A stretch of DNA of 43,845 nt from WHSP01 sp040905505 (GTDB taxonomy: Bacteria; Gemmatimonadota; Gemmatimonadetes; Longimicrobiales; Longimicrobiaceae). A program made the position numbers and the translations under genes. How positions within the stretch are numbered: the stretch's first letter is position 1; every line of letters begins with the position of its first letter. The DNA lies in NCBI GenBank assembly GCA_040905505.1, contig JBBDRL010000047.1, positions 1 through 43,845 of the forward strand, in the 5' to 3' direction. Positions 29,693 through 39,662 of the stretch are shown here, in pieces. The notes beneath the pieces are model-generated. The model was not told the DNA's origin, searched no databases, and saw nothing but the letters and a program-made list of their open reading frames with translations.

Positions 29693-30304
29693 CTACATCT
29701 CGAGCTGCTTGCGGGTCTCCGCCTGGAAGACGTCCTCCAGCGCGGCGGCGAACGTGAGGCGCCGCTCCATCGCCAGCGCCTGCACCTCGATCCACACTTC
29801 GCGCAGGACCACTTCGAGGACGCCGATCGACAACCCCTCACGACTTATTCTGAGCTCCGCCGTTCGGCTCGCCATCTCGTAGAGCTCGGGTGGAATGTCG
29901 AGCCGTGGTGGCGGGCGAGCCGAACCCGCGGTCTCCTCGGTGCGGCCGTCGCCCGTGGGTCTACGCGAGGGGCGCGGAAGCGGCAGCACGTTCGGTTCGT
30001 TCGCGATCCTGACCGCGAGGCTGCCCGGTGCGAATGGTTGCCACCAGTCGATGAGCTTGCCTTCGAGATCCCTGAGCAGGCGACCAACCTCTGACGCCGC
30101 GGGTGACGGGCCGCGACCGGGCCGTCCACCACGTTCCAGGATCAGCAGGAGCTCTTCTCCCGGCGCCTCGTGCGCCCGCGACTGAATCCAACGGAGCGCC
30201 CGCTCCCGCGCGACACGCGGGCCTTCCCCGTGAAGGTCCAGCCGGCGGTGCGCGGGGAAGCGCGCACGTTCGTACTCCCGCATCAGGTCGCTCAGGCCGG
30301 CCAT
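29693..30304 (-). CDS. Smr-domain-like protein
   Basis: Protein of 203 residues. RLDLHGEGPRVARERALRWI (about 21-40) matches the first part of the Smr domain (LDLHG, usually a DNA/RNA nuclease or junction binder). The second Smr signature, normally (V/I)HGxG, reads LILERGGRPGRG here, and GGAG-like residues later are absent, so the domain is degenerate and activity is doubtful. The C-terminal part (about 135-200) is helical and unrecognised. It appears to be a single minus-strand gene. Confidence is moderate for Smr and high for coding. Confidence 0.75.
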   Translation of the reverse strand: MAGLSDLMREYERARFPAHRRLDLHGEGPRVARERALRWIQSRAHEAPGEELLLILERGGRPGRGPSPAASEVGRLLRDLEGKLIDWWQPFAPGSLAVRIANEPNVLPLPRPSRRPTGDGRTEETAGSARPPPRLDIPPELYEMASRTAELRISREGLSIGVLEVVLREVWIEVQALAMERRLTFAAALEDVFQAETRKQLEM

Positions 30305-30477
30305 CGATCCACCCCCATCTGTCGTGCGCTCTCCGGGTCCTCGGTCGAGTTACCCCCGCCTCACGAAAACGAGCCCCGGAGCAGGGGCGGGGAACGCTGA
30401 TTGCAGCGGAATGGAGCCTTGAGAAGGTCGCGCGGGAGGCGTGGGCCACGCCTGATCGAGAAGTGAGGGAAGTTGAC

Positions 30478-30663
30478 ATGGCACGCTACGACTACGGACT
30501 TCGCGGACGTCGCAATACGACGGATCCGCTGCAGGCCGCATCCGGCCGCCGGGGCTATGACCATGATTTTCGAACCGATCCGGGCCGGACCCCGCAGCCG
30601 GTGCGATACGATTATCCCGACTACGGCCCGGCTTACGGTGGGCGCTATCCAGATGAGATCTGA
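30478..30663 (+). CDS. Tyr/Arg/Gly-rich low-complexity protein, 61 residues
   Basis: No known family. About one third of residues are Tyr, Arg or Gly, with runs such as ARYDYGLRGRR, SGRRGYDHD and YDYPDYGPAYGGRYPDE, which suggests disorder. GAGGGA sits eight bases before the ATG. A larger protein of the same composition is encoded at 31808-32170, on the far side of an HNH endonuclease gene. Tyr/Arg-rich disordered proteins can bind nucleic acids or condense; that is inference only. Confidence 0.65.
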   Translation: MARYDYGLRGRRNTTDPLQAASGRRGYDHDFRTDPGRTPQPVRYDYPDYGPAYGGRYPDEI

Positions 30664-30732
30664 GCGCACTTCAGAGGACCGCCGTGTTTGCGGGTGCGGA
30701 CGTTGGTCTCCGATGAGTGTCCGGAGTCTCAC

Positions 30733-31593
30733 CTACATCATTCGTCGGCCCCGCGTAGGAGTGACGGAGCGCTGCTGTCGCACACCTCGCCCACGCCGCT
30801 GATCTACCCGCAGCCGCCTACGCTTCGGACGGCGCCGGCAACCGTCCAGCTCCAGATCCTGACTTTCGCCCCCTTCGACTCGGGCAGCCTCCAGGTCCAC
30901 GAGCGGGTCGCTGCCCACGGCCGTGCCGTCCAGCTCACGTGAGAGCTCGCGCTCCACGATCTCTCCCGAGACCTCCCAGAACATCGCCAGGACGCTGAGC
31001 AGGCGCGACGCGAGACGCTCGAGCGGTTCGCCCATCTGGACCGGCAGCACGTCTGTGCGGGGCGTTGGAAGCAGGCAGCTGGGGCCGTGGTCCCCCCACT
31101 CTCGCTCCCGCAGCGCTTCCATCCGGCCCGAGACGGCACCGACCGCCCGCCGGGCTGCATAACGGCGCCGATGTAGAGACCTCCCCGTGCAGAGGCGTCG
31201 CATTGCTTCCTTCCAGCTCGTTCCGTGACTCGAACATTCGTTCATGATCGCGACAGCCACGTACAATTCAGCGAATACCCGCATGTCCATCCCCTGAACG
31301 CTCGTGGCCGAGAGCGCGGTCAGGTAGTCGAGAAAGGACGAGATCCGCTCGGGTCTCGCGAGGAGAAACGGCACCAGCTCACGGCAGCCGCGGCTTCGAT
31401 TGCACCGCCCACACGCCGGCACGATGATCCGCACGTCCTTCCGACCGCCACCTCGCGCCCGCGGGATCACGTGCTCGCGCGTCAGTGGCTTATTCGGTCT
31501 CGCTGGCGCACGACAGTATGCGCAGCGGCCACGTTCGATGTGTTGTTCGAGCTCGATTCGGAGTGTCTTGGAAAGCTCTCGCTTCCGCGCCAT
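30733..31593 (-). CDS. HNH endonuclease
   Basis: Protein of 286 residues with a complete HNH core near its N-terminus: CAYC (C24, C27), REHVIPRARGGG (H41), and ACGRCNRSRGC (C61, C64, N65). The two CxxC pairs bind structural zinc and H41 would bind the catalytic metal. The C-terminal about 200 residues are not recognised; the last 30 are strongly basic (RRRPKRRRLR). ATG 31593 is chosen since it starts just before the domain; a frame open further upstream looks like noise. No restriction-modification or phage partner adjoins, so it may be a stand-alone DNA repair or defence nuclease. It lies between two Tyr/Arg-rich genes. Confidence 0.8.
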   Translation of the reverse strand: MARKRELSKTLRIELEQHIERGRCAYCRAPARPNKPLTREHVIPRARGGGRKDVRIIVPACGRCNRSRGCRELVPFLLARPERISSFLDYLTALSATSVQGMDMRVFAELYVAVAIMNECSSHGTSWKEAMRRLCTGRSLHRRRYAARRAVGAVSGRMEALREREWGDHGPSCLLPTPRTDVLPVQMGEPLERLASRLLSVLAMFWEVSGEIVERELSRELDGTAVGSDPLVDLEAARVEGGESQDLELDGCRRRPKRRRLRVDQRRGRGVRQQRSVTPTRGRRMM

Positions 31594-31807
31594 CGGGCCT
31601 GAAGGTCTTGCCACAGATCCTCCCGGAATGAAGGGTGGGACGAGGGGACCGACACCGACCAACGTCAACCGAACACGTCGCAACTGCCTATGCTACCGTC
31701 ACTTATACCATATCACCCTCCAGCCTGGCGGAACGCGGATTGCACCTTATTCGACTCTTGAGCCGGCACCGCCGGAAACCTGTAGCACGGACGACGAGGA
31801 GGAGTGA

Positions 31808-32170
31808 ATGAGATATCAGCGCGAGATGGGCCGTAGTGGTGAAGACCGTCCGTACCGCTCCTACCGCGGCCCCGAGGGGAGTACCGGATACGATGCCGGT
31901 TACCGGGGGCGGCGCCGGCGCGGTTTCGACAGGCGCGCGGCCGGCCCGAATCGCTACCAGGGGGACTACTGGTGGCTGGGCGAGCGCGAGATGGATCGCC
32001 GCGGTCAGTCCGGGAGCTACGACGAAGCGTACCGCCGGTTCGATCACCTCGCTCACCCGCACTACTCGCCGATCGGGGGCATGCAGGCGGGCGTCGGGAG
32101 CGGGCCGCTTCCTCGACGGCGGCCGCTGCGGGACAGCACGCGCTTCAGCGACTGGACCCGCTGGTTCTGA
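31808..32170 (+). CDS. Tyr/Arg/Gly-rich low-complexity protein, 120 residues
   Basis: No known family. The N-terminal half is rich in Arg, Tyr and Gly (EDRPYRSYRGPEGS, YDAGYRGRRRRGFDRR), and the C-terminal half has RREMDRRG-like charged stretches and an aromatic end (STRFSDWTRWF). It shares composition and the YDxGYRGRR theme with the 61-residue protein at 30478. A strong GGAGGAG lies just before the ATG. A bidirectional terminator follows 24 bp later, so it is probably its own transcription unit. It is divergent from the HNH gene. Confidence 0.75.
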   Translation: MRYQREMGRSGEDRPYRSYRGPEGSTGYDAGYRGRRRRGFDRRAAGPNRYQGDYWWLGEREMDRRGQSGSYDEAYRRFDHLAHPHYSPIGGMQAGVGSGPLPRRRPLRDSTRFSDWTRWF

Positions 32171-32194
32171 CCTCGAGGTGCCTGCGGATACGAC

Positions 32195-32227
32195 AAAGCC
32201 CCGGCAAAATTGCCGGGGCTTTTCGTT
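32195..32227 (+). terminator. Strong bidirectional intrinsic terminator
   Basis: AAAGCCCCGGCAA pairs with TTGCCGGGGCTTT almost to the apex, and TTTTCGTTT follows. The same hairpin has an A run on the left side, so it can also end the convergent minus-strand gyrB transcript, whose stop is 160 bp to the right. Confidence 0.9.
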
Positions 32228-32384
32228 TCGGAGAGAAGCCTGTCCCCTGCGGCCGTAAGCCGCGCCGATCTCCGGACCGGTCGCATCAGGTGCGCGCAAC
32301 TGGAAACGTTGGCAGCAGGGTGGATCTCAGCCAGCTCCTAGCAGGGTACAATGCGGATTTCGGTGCCGCAAGCCATCTGGCATC

Positions 32385-34334
<1,950 letters not shown>

Positions 34335-34481
34335 TCGGTCCTGTCGTACTCGGTTAATGAAGAAAATCTATTCGTATGCCGTACACCCGGAAGGCCCTGA
34401 AGTGCCTCTGGTATCGGCACTTTGTCCCCCGTCGGGCATGCGGCGCGTGGCTACCCCATATGCGCCGGATGGGCGATTGGA

Positions 34482-34868
34482 TCAGCCGGCCATGACGAAC
34501 ACCAGGTGTTCGATGCGTCCTTCGCCCTTCCCGGCGTTGAGCCGGCGCATCAGGTCGCCCTTCATCATGTTCAACTCCATCATCCAGGCCGAGCTCCGGA
34601 CCTCGACGATGAGCGTGCCGTTGGAGACGCGCAGAGGGTTGGTGACCGCGGCGATGCCGGGGCCCATGAGCGCTTCCCATTCGGGGACGACGGATGCCGC
34701 CTCGACCTTGGCGCTGATTCCCTTCCGCGCCAGATATCGCGGCAGGAGTTCGCCGACGAGCTGCGGACGGTCCGGTCTGGATCGGGGCGAACGACTCAAG
34801 ACAGGGCGAGCTTCGTTGTGAGGTTTGATGGGACGCCGGAATTTAGCGCCCTGAGGGTGGCACGTCAA
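34482..34868 (-). CDS. dciA: DciA-like (DUF721) helicase loader
   Basis: DUF721 protein of about 128 residues. DciA is the ancestral bacterial factor that helps load the replicative helicase DnaB in organisms without DnaC or DnaI. The family domain is at the C-terminus (about residues 40-128): VPEWEALMGPGIAAVTNP, TLIVEVRSSAWMMEL and NMMKGDLMRRLN. The N-terminus is polar and Arg-rich. The start is uncertain: TTG 34868 overlaps the recF stop as TTGA, the coupling seen elsewhere in this window, while GTG 34901 and TTG 34799 are alternatives. Position between recF and gyrB is the classic one for this gene. Confidence 0.85.
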   Translation of the reverse strand: MTCHPQGAKFRRPIKPHNEARPVLSRSPRSRPDRPQLVGELLPRYLARKGISAKVEAASVVPEWEALMGPGIAAVTNPLRVSNGTLIVEVRSSAWMMELNMMKGDLMRRLNAGKGEGRIEHLVFVMAG

Positions 34869-35998
34869 AGCGGTGCGAGGCGGCCCTGCGCGATGCTCCA
34901 CAGGGGGAGCGATCCACCCCTGAGCTCAAAATCCCCGCGTTTCGGGGCAGTGAGAATGACCTGAGCCGTCTTCTCCCGATCGACCCAGTCCAGGATTCGG
35001 CGGGAGCGGCCCGGGTCCAGCTCGGCGAAGACGTCGTCCAGGAGGATGACGGGCTGCGAGCCGCCACGCTCCCGCAGCGTCTCGGCCTCGACCATTCGCA
35101 GAGCGACCGCAGCGGTGCGTTGCTGGCCGCCGGAGCCGAAGACCCGCAGGTCGACCCACTCGCCGGCACCACCGCTGGCGGCTCTCATACGCAGATCGTC
35201 GCGATGGGGGCCGACGAGGGTCGCGCCGCGCCGCTGCTCGCGTTCGGCCACCCTGGCGAGCTCGGCCGCGAAAGCCTCGGCGATCGCCTCGGTCGTTTCG
35301 GCGGCCTCGCCGCTCTCGAGCGGAAGCGAGGGGTCGAACTCGAGCACGGCATCCGTGCCGCCGGCGATCTCACGGACCCGCGCGGCGAAACTGGGTGCAC
35401 GTGCCGCGACCCAGCGCATCCTGGCGGCCACGACACGGCTCCCGGTGCGGACCAGCCCATCGTTCCAGGCCGCCACCAGCGCGGGTGGCTGGCCGCCGCG
35501 GAGGAGTGCATTGCGCTGCGAAAGCACCTGCCGATACCGCTGGAGATTCTCCAGGTAGCGGGGCTCCGCCAGCGACAACAGAATGTCCAGGAAACGTCGC
35601 CGTCCCGCCGGGCTACCGGAGACGATCGTGACGTCGGAAGGCGAGAACACGACAACGCCGATTCGGCCGAGACCGTCCCCGATCCGATCCGGCTCGGCCC
35701 CGTCGACCGTCACTTTTTTCCGCTTCTGCTTTCGATCGAAAGCGGCGGCGATGACCCGCGTCTCACCGTCCGCTTCCGCCCGACCCTCGACTCGAAAGAC
35801 TTCCTCGCCGAAGCGCACCAACTGCTCGTCCGGCGCGCCACGAAACGAGCGGAAGATCTCGAGGTAGTAGATCGCCTCCAGGAAGTTCGTCTTCCCCTGT
35901 CCATTGTCTCCCACGATCGCCATCCCCAGCGCCGGGAGTTCGACCTGCTGGTCTGCGAAGTTGCGGAAATTGGTGATGCGGAGGGCGGAGAGGTGCAA
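34865..35998 (-). CDS. recF: DNA replication and repair protein RecF
   Basis: ABC-type ATPase that loads RecA at gaps, about 377 residues. Walker A is GDNGQGKTN near residue 30, the signature motif is FGSGGQQRTAAVALRM and Walker B is PVILLDDVFAELD, all intact. A TTG start at 35998 gives MHLSALRITNFRNF, the usual RecF N-terminus. The frame stays open for 15 codons more, to an ATG at 36043, but those residues are encoded by a TTGAATT heptamer array (36001-36028), so that extension is probably not translated. The stop overlaps the proposed dciA start. No dnaA or dnaN is adjacent, so the origin cluster is split. Confidence 0.93.
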   Translation of the reverse strand: MHLSALRITNFRNFADQQVELPALGMAIVGDNGQGKTNFLEAIYYLEIFRSFRGAPDEQLVRFGEEVFRVEGRAEADGETRVIAAAFDRKQKRKKVTVDGAEPDRIGDGLGRIGVVVFSPSDVTIVSGSPAGRRRFLDILLSLAEPRYLENLQRYRQVLSQRNALLRGGQPPALVAAWNDGLVRTGSRVVAARMRWVAARAPSFAARVREIAGGTDAVLEFDPSLPLESGEAAETTEAIAEAFAAELARVAEREQRRGATLVGPHRDDLRMRAASGGAGEWVDLRVFGSGGQQRTAAVALRMVEAETLRERGGSQPVILLDDVFAELDPGRSRRILDWVDREKTAQVILTAPKRGDFELRGGSLPLWSIAQGRLAPL

Positions 35999-36000
35999 TG

Positions 36001-36098
36001 TTGAATTTTGAATTTTGAATTTTGAACTGGCCTGTCGCGCCAATTGGAAAATTGCCCGGCGGATATGGGGACAGAGGGTAATTCAAAACTCAAAATTT
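36001..36098. repeat. Heptamer array with inverted copy around a unique core
   Basis: The left arm (36001-36028) is four units, three TTGAATT and one TTGAACT. The right arm (36080-36098) is two to three decayed units in inverted orientation (read on the minus strand TTGAGTT, TTGAATT). About 51 bp of unique, GC-rich sequence separates them. The left arm abuts the recF start and the right arm ends eight bases before the crotonase stop, so the element fills the gap between the two genes. The minus-strand reading of the unit has no stop codons. Confidence 0.85.
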
Positions 36099-36106
36099 CT
36101 CGAGCT

Positions 36107-36892
36107 TCACCGGCCCTTGAAGTCGGCTTCGCGCTTTTCGAGGAACGCTCGCATGCCTTCATGCATGTCCTCGGTGGCGGCGAGTACTCCGAAGAGGTGG
36201 GACTCGAGGGCGAGGCCATCATCCAGAGCGAGTTCCTGGCCGCGCACTGTGCTTTCGATGGCGAAGCCCACGGCGACCGGTCCGTTACGTATGATCGACT
36301 GAAGGAGGCCGCGGGATTCCGCCAGGAGGGCATCGGGCTCGACGACCCGATTGGCGAGGCCGATCCTGAGGGCTTCGTCAGCATCGATCATCTCGCCGGT
36401 AAGGATCAGCCCGAGCGCTGCGCCTCGGCCGACCAGGCGCGAGAGCCGCAGCGTGCCGCCGTAGCCGGGGATGATCCCGAGGGTCACTTCGGGAAGGCCG
36501 AAGCGGGCGGTCGACGAAGCGACCCGGAGGTGGCAGGCCATGGCCAGCTCGCAGCCGCCGCCGAGAGCGAACCCGTTGACTGCGGCGACGACGGGCTTCC
36601 GTGAGAGCTCGATCTCCCTGAAGACCCGCTGGCCCAGGCGGCTGACCTCGACGGCATCGAGCGGACCCATCTGCACCAGCTCGTCTATGTCGGCACCGGC
36701 GACGAACGCTTTGGAGCCGCTCCCGGTGAGGAGAATTCCTCGTACTTCCTCGTTCTCCCCCAGCTCCCCGAACAGTACTCCGAGCTCCTCGATCGTCGCA
36801 CGATTGAGCGCGTTCAGCCGATCGGGCCGTCGGATCGTGACGGTCACGACGCCGCCGTCGATCTCGACCTGGAGGTTCCGATACTCAGGCAT
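36107..36892 (-). CDS. Enoyl-CoA hydratase/isomerase family protein
   Basis: Crotonase-fold enzyme of 261 residues. The oxyanion-hole segment GSGSKAFVAGADIDE and FALGGGCELAMACHLRVAS are typical, and both catalytic glutamates of hydratases are present, in GGCEL and LPEVTLGIIPGYGGT. It most likely hydrates enoyl-CoA in fatty acid breakdown. The start lies six bases from the end of the aldolase gene, so they are one operon. No other beta-oxidation gene is in the window. Downstream, a heptamer element separates it from recF. Confidence 0.93.
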   Translation of the reverse strand: MPEYRNLQVEIDGGVVTVTIRRPDRLNALNRATIEELGVLFGELGENEEVRGILLTGSGSKAFVAGADIDELVQMGPLDAVEVSRLGQRVFREIELSRKPVVAAVNGFALGGGCELAMACHLRVASSTARFGLPEVTLGIIPGYGGTLRLSRLVGRGAALGLILTGEMIDADEALRIGLANRVVEPDALLAESRGLLQSIIRNGPVAVGFAIESTVRGQELALDDGLALESHLFGVLAATEDMHEGMRAFLEKREADFKGR

Positions 36893-36898
36893 GTGTAG

Positions 36899-37798
36899 TC
36901 AGGAGGGTTGGAGCAGCTCTGCGGTCTCGAGCGCCGCCCGTACAGCCACACGCTCCTTCTCGTTCAGCGGCAGGAGTGGAGACCGCGGCGGACCACCGAC
37001 CTGGCCGAGCAGGTCGAGTGCCGCCTTGACACCGGGAACGCCGAACTTGCCGACCACTGCCCGATGCAGGGGCGCCAGTCGCTCCTGGAGCGCCCCGGCT
37101 TCCGGATCGCGGCCCTCGGCTTTGAGCCGGAAGGTATCGACTGCCATTCGCGGTGCGAGGTCGGCGACCGCCAGGATACCGCCGCAGGCACCGACGTCCA
37201 GCGCTCCATAGAGCACGGTACCGCTGCCGACCAGGACCGCGAAGTCGCTCGTGCAGACGTTCAGGATCTCACCCATCGCCTGCAGATCCCCAGTGGAGTC
37301 TTTGATGCCCTGGATGTTCGGGTGCTTGGCGAGCTCGCCCACCAGCCCCGCCTGCAACTCCACCCCGCTGTATACCGGCGGTACCTGGTACAGTAGTATC
37401 GGAATCGGCGATGCATCGGCCACCGCCCGGTAATGCGCCCGCAACGCCTCGGGCGTCAGCTGAGGACGGTAGTAGGCCGGCGGGGCGACGAGCACGGCGT
37501 CCGCGCCGGCCTCCGCCGCATCCCGGGTCAGCCGCACGGTCGCTCGGGTGGACTCCGCCGCCGCGCCGGCCAGCACCAGCGCATCCTCCGCCAGCTCGGC
37601 GATGGCCTCCAGCCCGGCGACACGCTCCCCCTCGTCCAGCAGCAGGCCCTCTCCCGTGGACCCGAACAGCACGAGGCCCCGCAGGCCGCACGCGAGCAGC
37701 TCGCGGGCGTTGCTGCGCATCCCCACCAGGTCCAGGTCGCCCGTCTCCGGGTCGAACGGTGTGGTCGTCGGCGCGAAGACGCCTCTGAAGTCAAGCAT
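36899..37798 (-). CDS. DHDPS/HOGA-family aldolase
   Basis: Class I aldolase of the dihydrodipicolinate synthase superfamily, 299 residues. The Schiff-base lysine is K166 in GIKDSTGD, the substrate-carboxylate loop is GSTGEG (46-51) and the tyrosine is Y137 in LLYQVP. True DapA has YNVPxRT, whose Arg binds the second carboxylate; here it reads YQVPPVYSG without that Arg. So 4-hydroxy-2-oxoglutarate aldolase or another pyruvate aldolase is more likely than DapA. It is followed by the crotonase gene after six bases. The 5' neighbour is a 119-residue hypothetical. Confidence 0.82.
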   Translation of the reverse strand: MLDFRGVFAPTTTPFDPETGDLDLVGMRSNARELLACGLRGLVLFGSTGEGLLLDEGERVAGLEAIAELAEDALVLAGAAAESTRATVRLTRDAAEAGADAVLVAPPAYYRPQLTPEALRAHYRAVADASPIPILLYQVPPVYSGVELQAGLVGELAKHPNIQGIKDSTGDLQAMGEILNVCTSDFAVLVGSGTVLYGALDVGACGGILAVADLAPRMAVDTFRLKAEGRDPEAGALQERLAPLHRAVVGKFGVPGVKAALDLLGQVGGPPRSPLLPLNEKERVAVRAALETAELLQPS

Positions 37799-37890
37799 GA
37801 ACTCCCCTGCCGGCGAAGGATGAGATGGATCTCTGAGCGTGCGCGGTGGTGCGGAGCGGCTGGGAGGCGGGGGGGATGGGCATGCGGTAA

Positions 37891-38250
37891 CTACTTCGAA
37901 TCCTGCCTCCGCGAACGCGTACGGCTGATGGTGAAGCCCAGGTTCCGACCGTCGTCGGGGCCAGCAGGCGCCACGGTCTCGACCGTCACGCGACGGACGA
38001 TCCCCCGCGGGTCATCGATCGTGACCTCGAATCCGACGCCGAGCTCTTCCGAATCGATTCGCGTCCGAACACGCTGCCCAGGCTCGGCCTGCGGCCGCTC
38101 GGGATTCCGGAAAAGCGTCTTCGTCGACTGACGCCCCGACTCCAGATCCCGCGTGACCTTCACCTGGTAGAACCAGTCGGGCTGATAGCTCACGACATAG
38201 GTCCGGCCGAGTTGGTCCTCTCCTGTACCTTCGCGATTATGACGCGCCAT
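37891..38250 (-). CDS. Conserved hypothetical protein, 119 residues
   Basis: Not a named family. The N-terminus (MARHNREGTGEDQLGRTY then VVSYQPDWFYQVKVTRDLE) is unusually clear and I recall close relatives in Gemmatimonadota. The rest is a beta-rich domain ending in TISRTRSRRQ. No signal or membrane helix. GGAG lies seven bases before ATG 38250. A perfect TTGACA (38315-38320, minus strand) lies upstream but lacks a clear -10. It is downstream of the M50 gene on the same strand. Confidence 0.7.
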   Translation of the reverse strand: MARHNREGTGEDQLGRTYVVSYQPDWFYQVKVTRDLESGRQSTKTLFRNPERPQAEPGQRVRTRIDSEELGVGFEVTIDDPRGIVRRVTVETVAPAGPDDGRNLGFTISRTRSRRQDSK

Positions 38251-38348
38251 TCGCGGCTCCACGCATCCGTAAACTTGATCGGTTTCCTGCAAACCTTCCG
38301 CCAACCGCAGCTTTTGTCAAGTAGGTAATTATTTGAATTTTCAGCACT

Positions 38349-39533
38349 TCACAGGCGAATCGGAACCGCGACGAAGGTGAGCACGAAGATGATCACGCAG
38401 GCCCACCCGACGGCGCGCCTCGGGCCCCTGACGGGCACCTCCGGATCGAAGACCGACGGATGGCGAACCGATCCACGGCCGAGAACGAGGATCAGGGCCG
38501 CCCACATCCACCACCCCCACCAGACGAAGCCGAGCCCCAGGAGCAGCCCCAGGAAGGCGATGCCGAAGTACCGCTGCCTGTCACCAACGAGCGCGAAGAG
38601 GATGTGCCCGCCGTCCAGCTGCGCCAGCGGAAAGAGGTTGAGCGCGGTCACGAACAGCCCGAGCCATCCGGCGAAGGCCAGCGGGTGCAGGATCACGAAC
38701 CCACCCTCACCGGCGACCAGGAGGTCCATCGCCCGAAAGAGAAGCGAATCTCCCAGCCAGATCGGCTGCCGGCCGAATAGGACCGCATAGCGCGCAGGCG
38801 CCTCCGAGACCAGCTCCGGAAGCGGCCTGCTGAGCGCGAGCCCGATCAGCGCGAGCGGAATCGAGAGCACGAAGCTGACGATCGGCCCCGCCATGCCGAC
38901 GTCCAGCAGAACGATTCGGTTGACGACGGCCGACCGAAGCCGAATGAAGGCGCCGAACGTGCCGATCACGTTGATCCAGTGCGGCGCGGGGATGAAGTAC
39001 GGCGGCGAGACATTCATCCCATGTCTCCGCGCGACCAGATAGTGGCCCAGCTCATGGCCCAGCAGGACCGCCATCAGTGGAACAGAGAAGGCCAGCCCCG
39101 GTAGAAGCTCCGTGGGCAACAGCCGAACCGGATACGGAATCGCGAGGGGCCCCGCCGGGAGAAACGCCAGATCGAAGGGATTTCGGCCGGCGAAGTAAGC
39201 TCCGGCGGCAGTCGTGGTCAGGAGCGTCGTCAGCCCCAGAAGCAGGTGGATCCACCATCGTTCAGCGGGACGCTCGGCAGCAGGCCGCACCAGCGTGATC
39301 TCGGTGCCATCCTCCGTCGGGTATACGAAATGCGTACCCTCCCACCGATCCAACGCCGCCCTCACGACAGGGTGGTCCGGCCCGAGCTCCGGATGGAGAA
39401 CGCCCTGCACGATCTCGTCGTTTCGGATCACGACCGTGCGATAGACGGCGAAAAGGCTCAACCAATCGGTCACGTGATTCTTGACCTCATCAGGGCCACG
39501 CGTTAGCTTGGCGGAATTGTCCCCGACACACAA
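38349..39533 (-). CDS. M50 (site-2 protease-like) membrane peptidase
   Basis: Zinc peptidase of 394 residues with about eight membrane helices. HELGHY (H160, E161, H164) is the active-site motif and LNLFPLAQLDGGH near residue 317 supplies the third ligand. The N-terminal about 90 residues are a soluble domain (DHPVVRAALDRWEGTHFVYP), as in EGY1-like and archaeal-type S2P. Such proteins clip transmembrane segments of regulators. The start is uncertain: TTG 39533 is used, GTG 39473 is an alternative. It is divergent from rho, 129 bp away. Confidence 0.88.
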   Translation of the reverse strand: MCVGDNSAKLTRGPDEVKNHVTDWLSLFAVYRTVVIRNDEIVQGVLHPELGPDHPVVRAALDRWEGTHFVYPTEDGTEITLVRPAAERPAERWWIHLLLGLTTLLTTTAAGAYFAGRNPFDLAFLPAGPLAIPYPVRLLPTELLPGLAFSVPLMAVLLGHELGHYLVARRHGMNVSPPYFIPAPHWINVIGTFGAFIRLRSAVVNRIVLLDVGMAGPIVSFVLSIPLALIGLALSRPLPELVSEAPARYAVLFGRQPIWLGDSLLFRAMDLLVAGEGGFVILHPLAFAGWLGLFVTALNLFPLAQLDGGHILFALVGDRQRYFGIAFLGLLLGLGFVWWGWWMWAALILVLGRGSVRHPSVFDPEVPVRGPRRAVGWACVIIFVLTFVAVPIRL

Positions 39534-39662
39534 ACCTCACCGCCCTGCCGGCGCAGTGCGCCCCCATCTAGGACCCTTTCCTCCCGGCTCACACATCGGC
39601 ATCTGAAGACACGGCGGCGCGCCGAACGGTCGCCGTAATCCATATACGTTCTGGAGCTGCAA

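Noticed and set aside
34386..34430. Terminator between dciA and gyrB (AAGTGCC/GGCACTT hairpin)
   Set aside because: The stem is only seven pairs, and the minus strand has no T run after it, so read-through into gyrB is more likely.
36899..37798. Naming the gene dapA
   Set aside because: The Arg of YNVPxRT is missing, so dihydrodipicolinate synthase activity is not supported.
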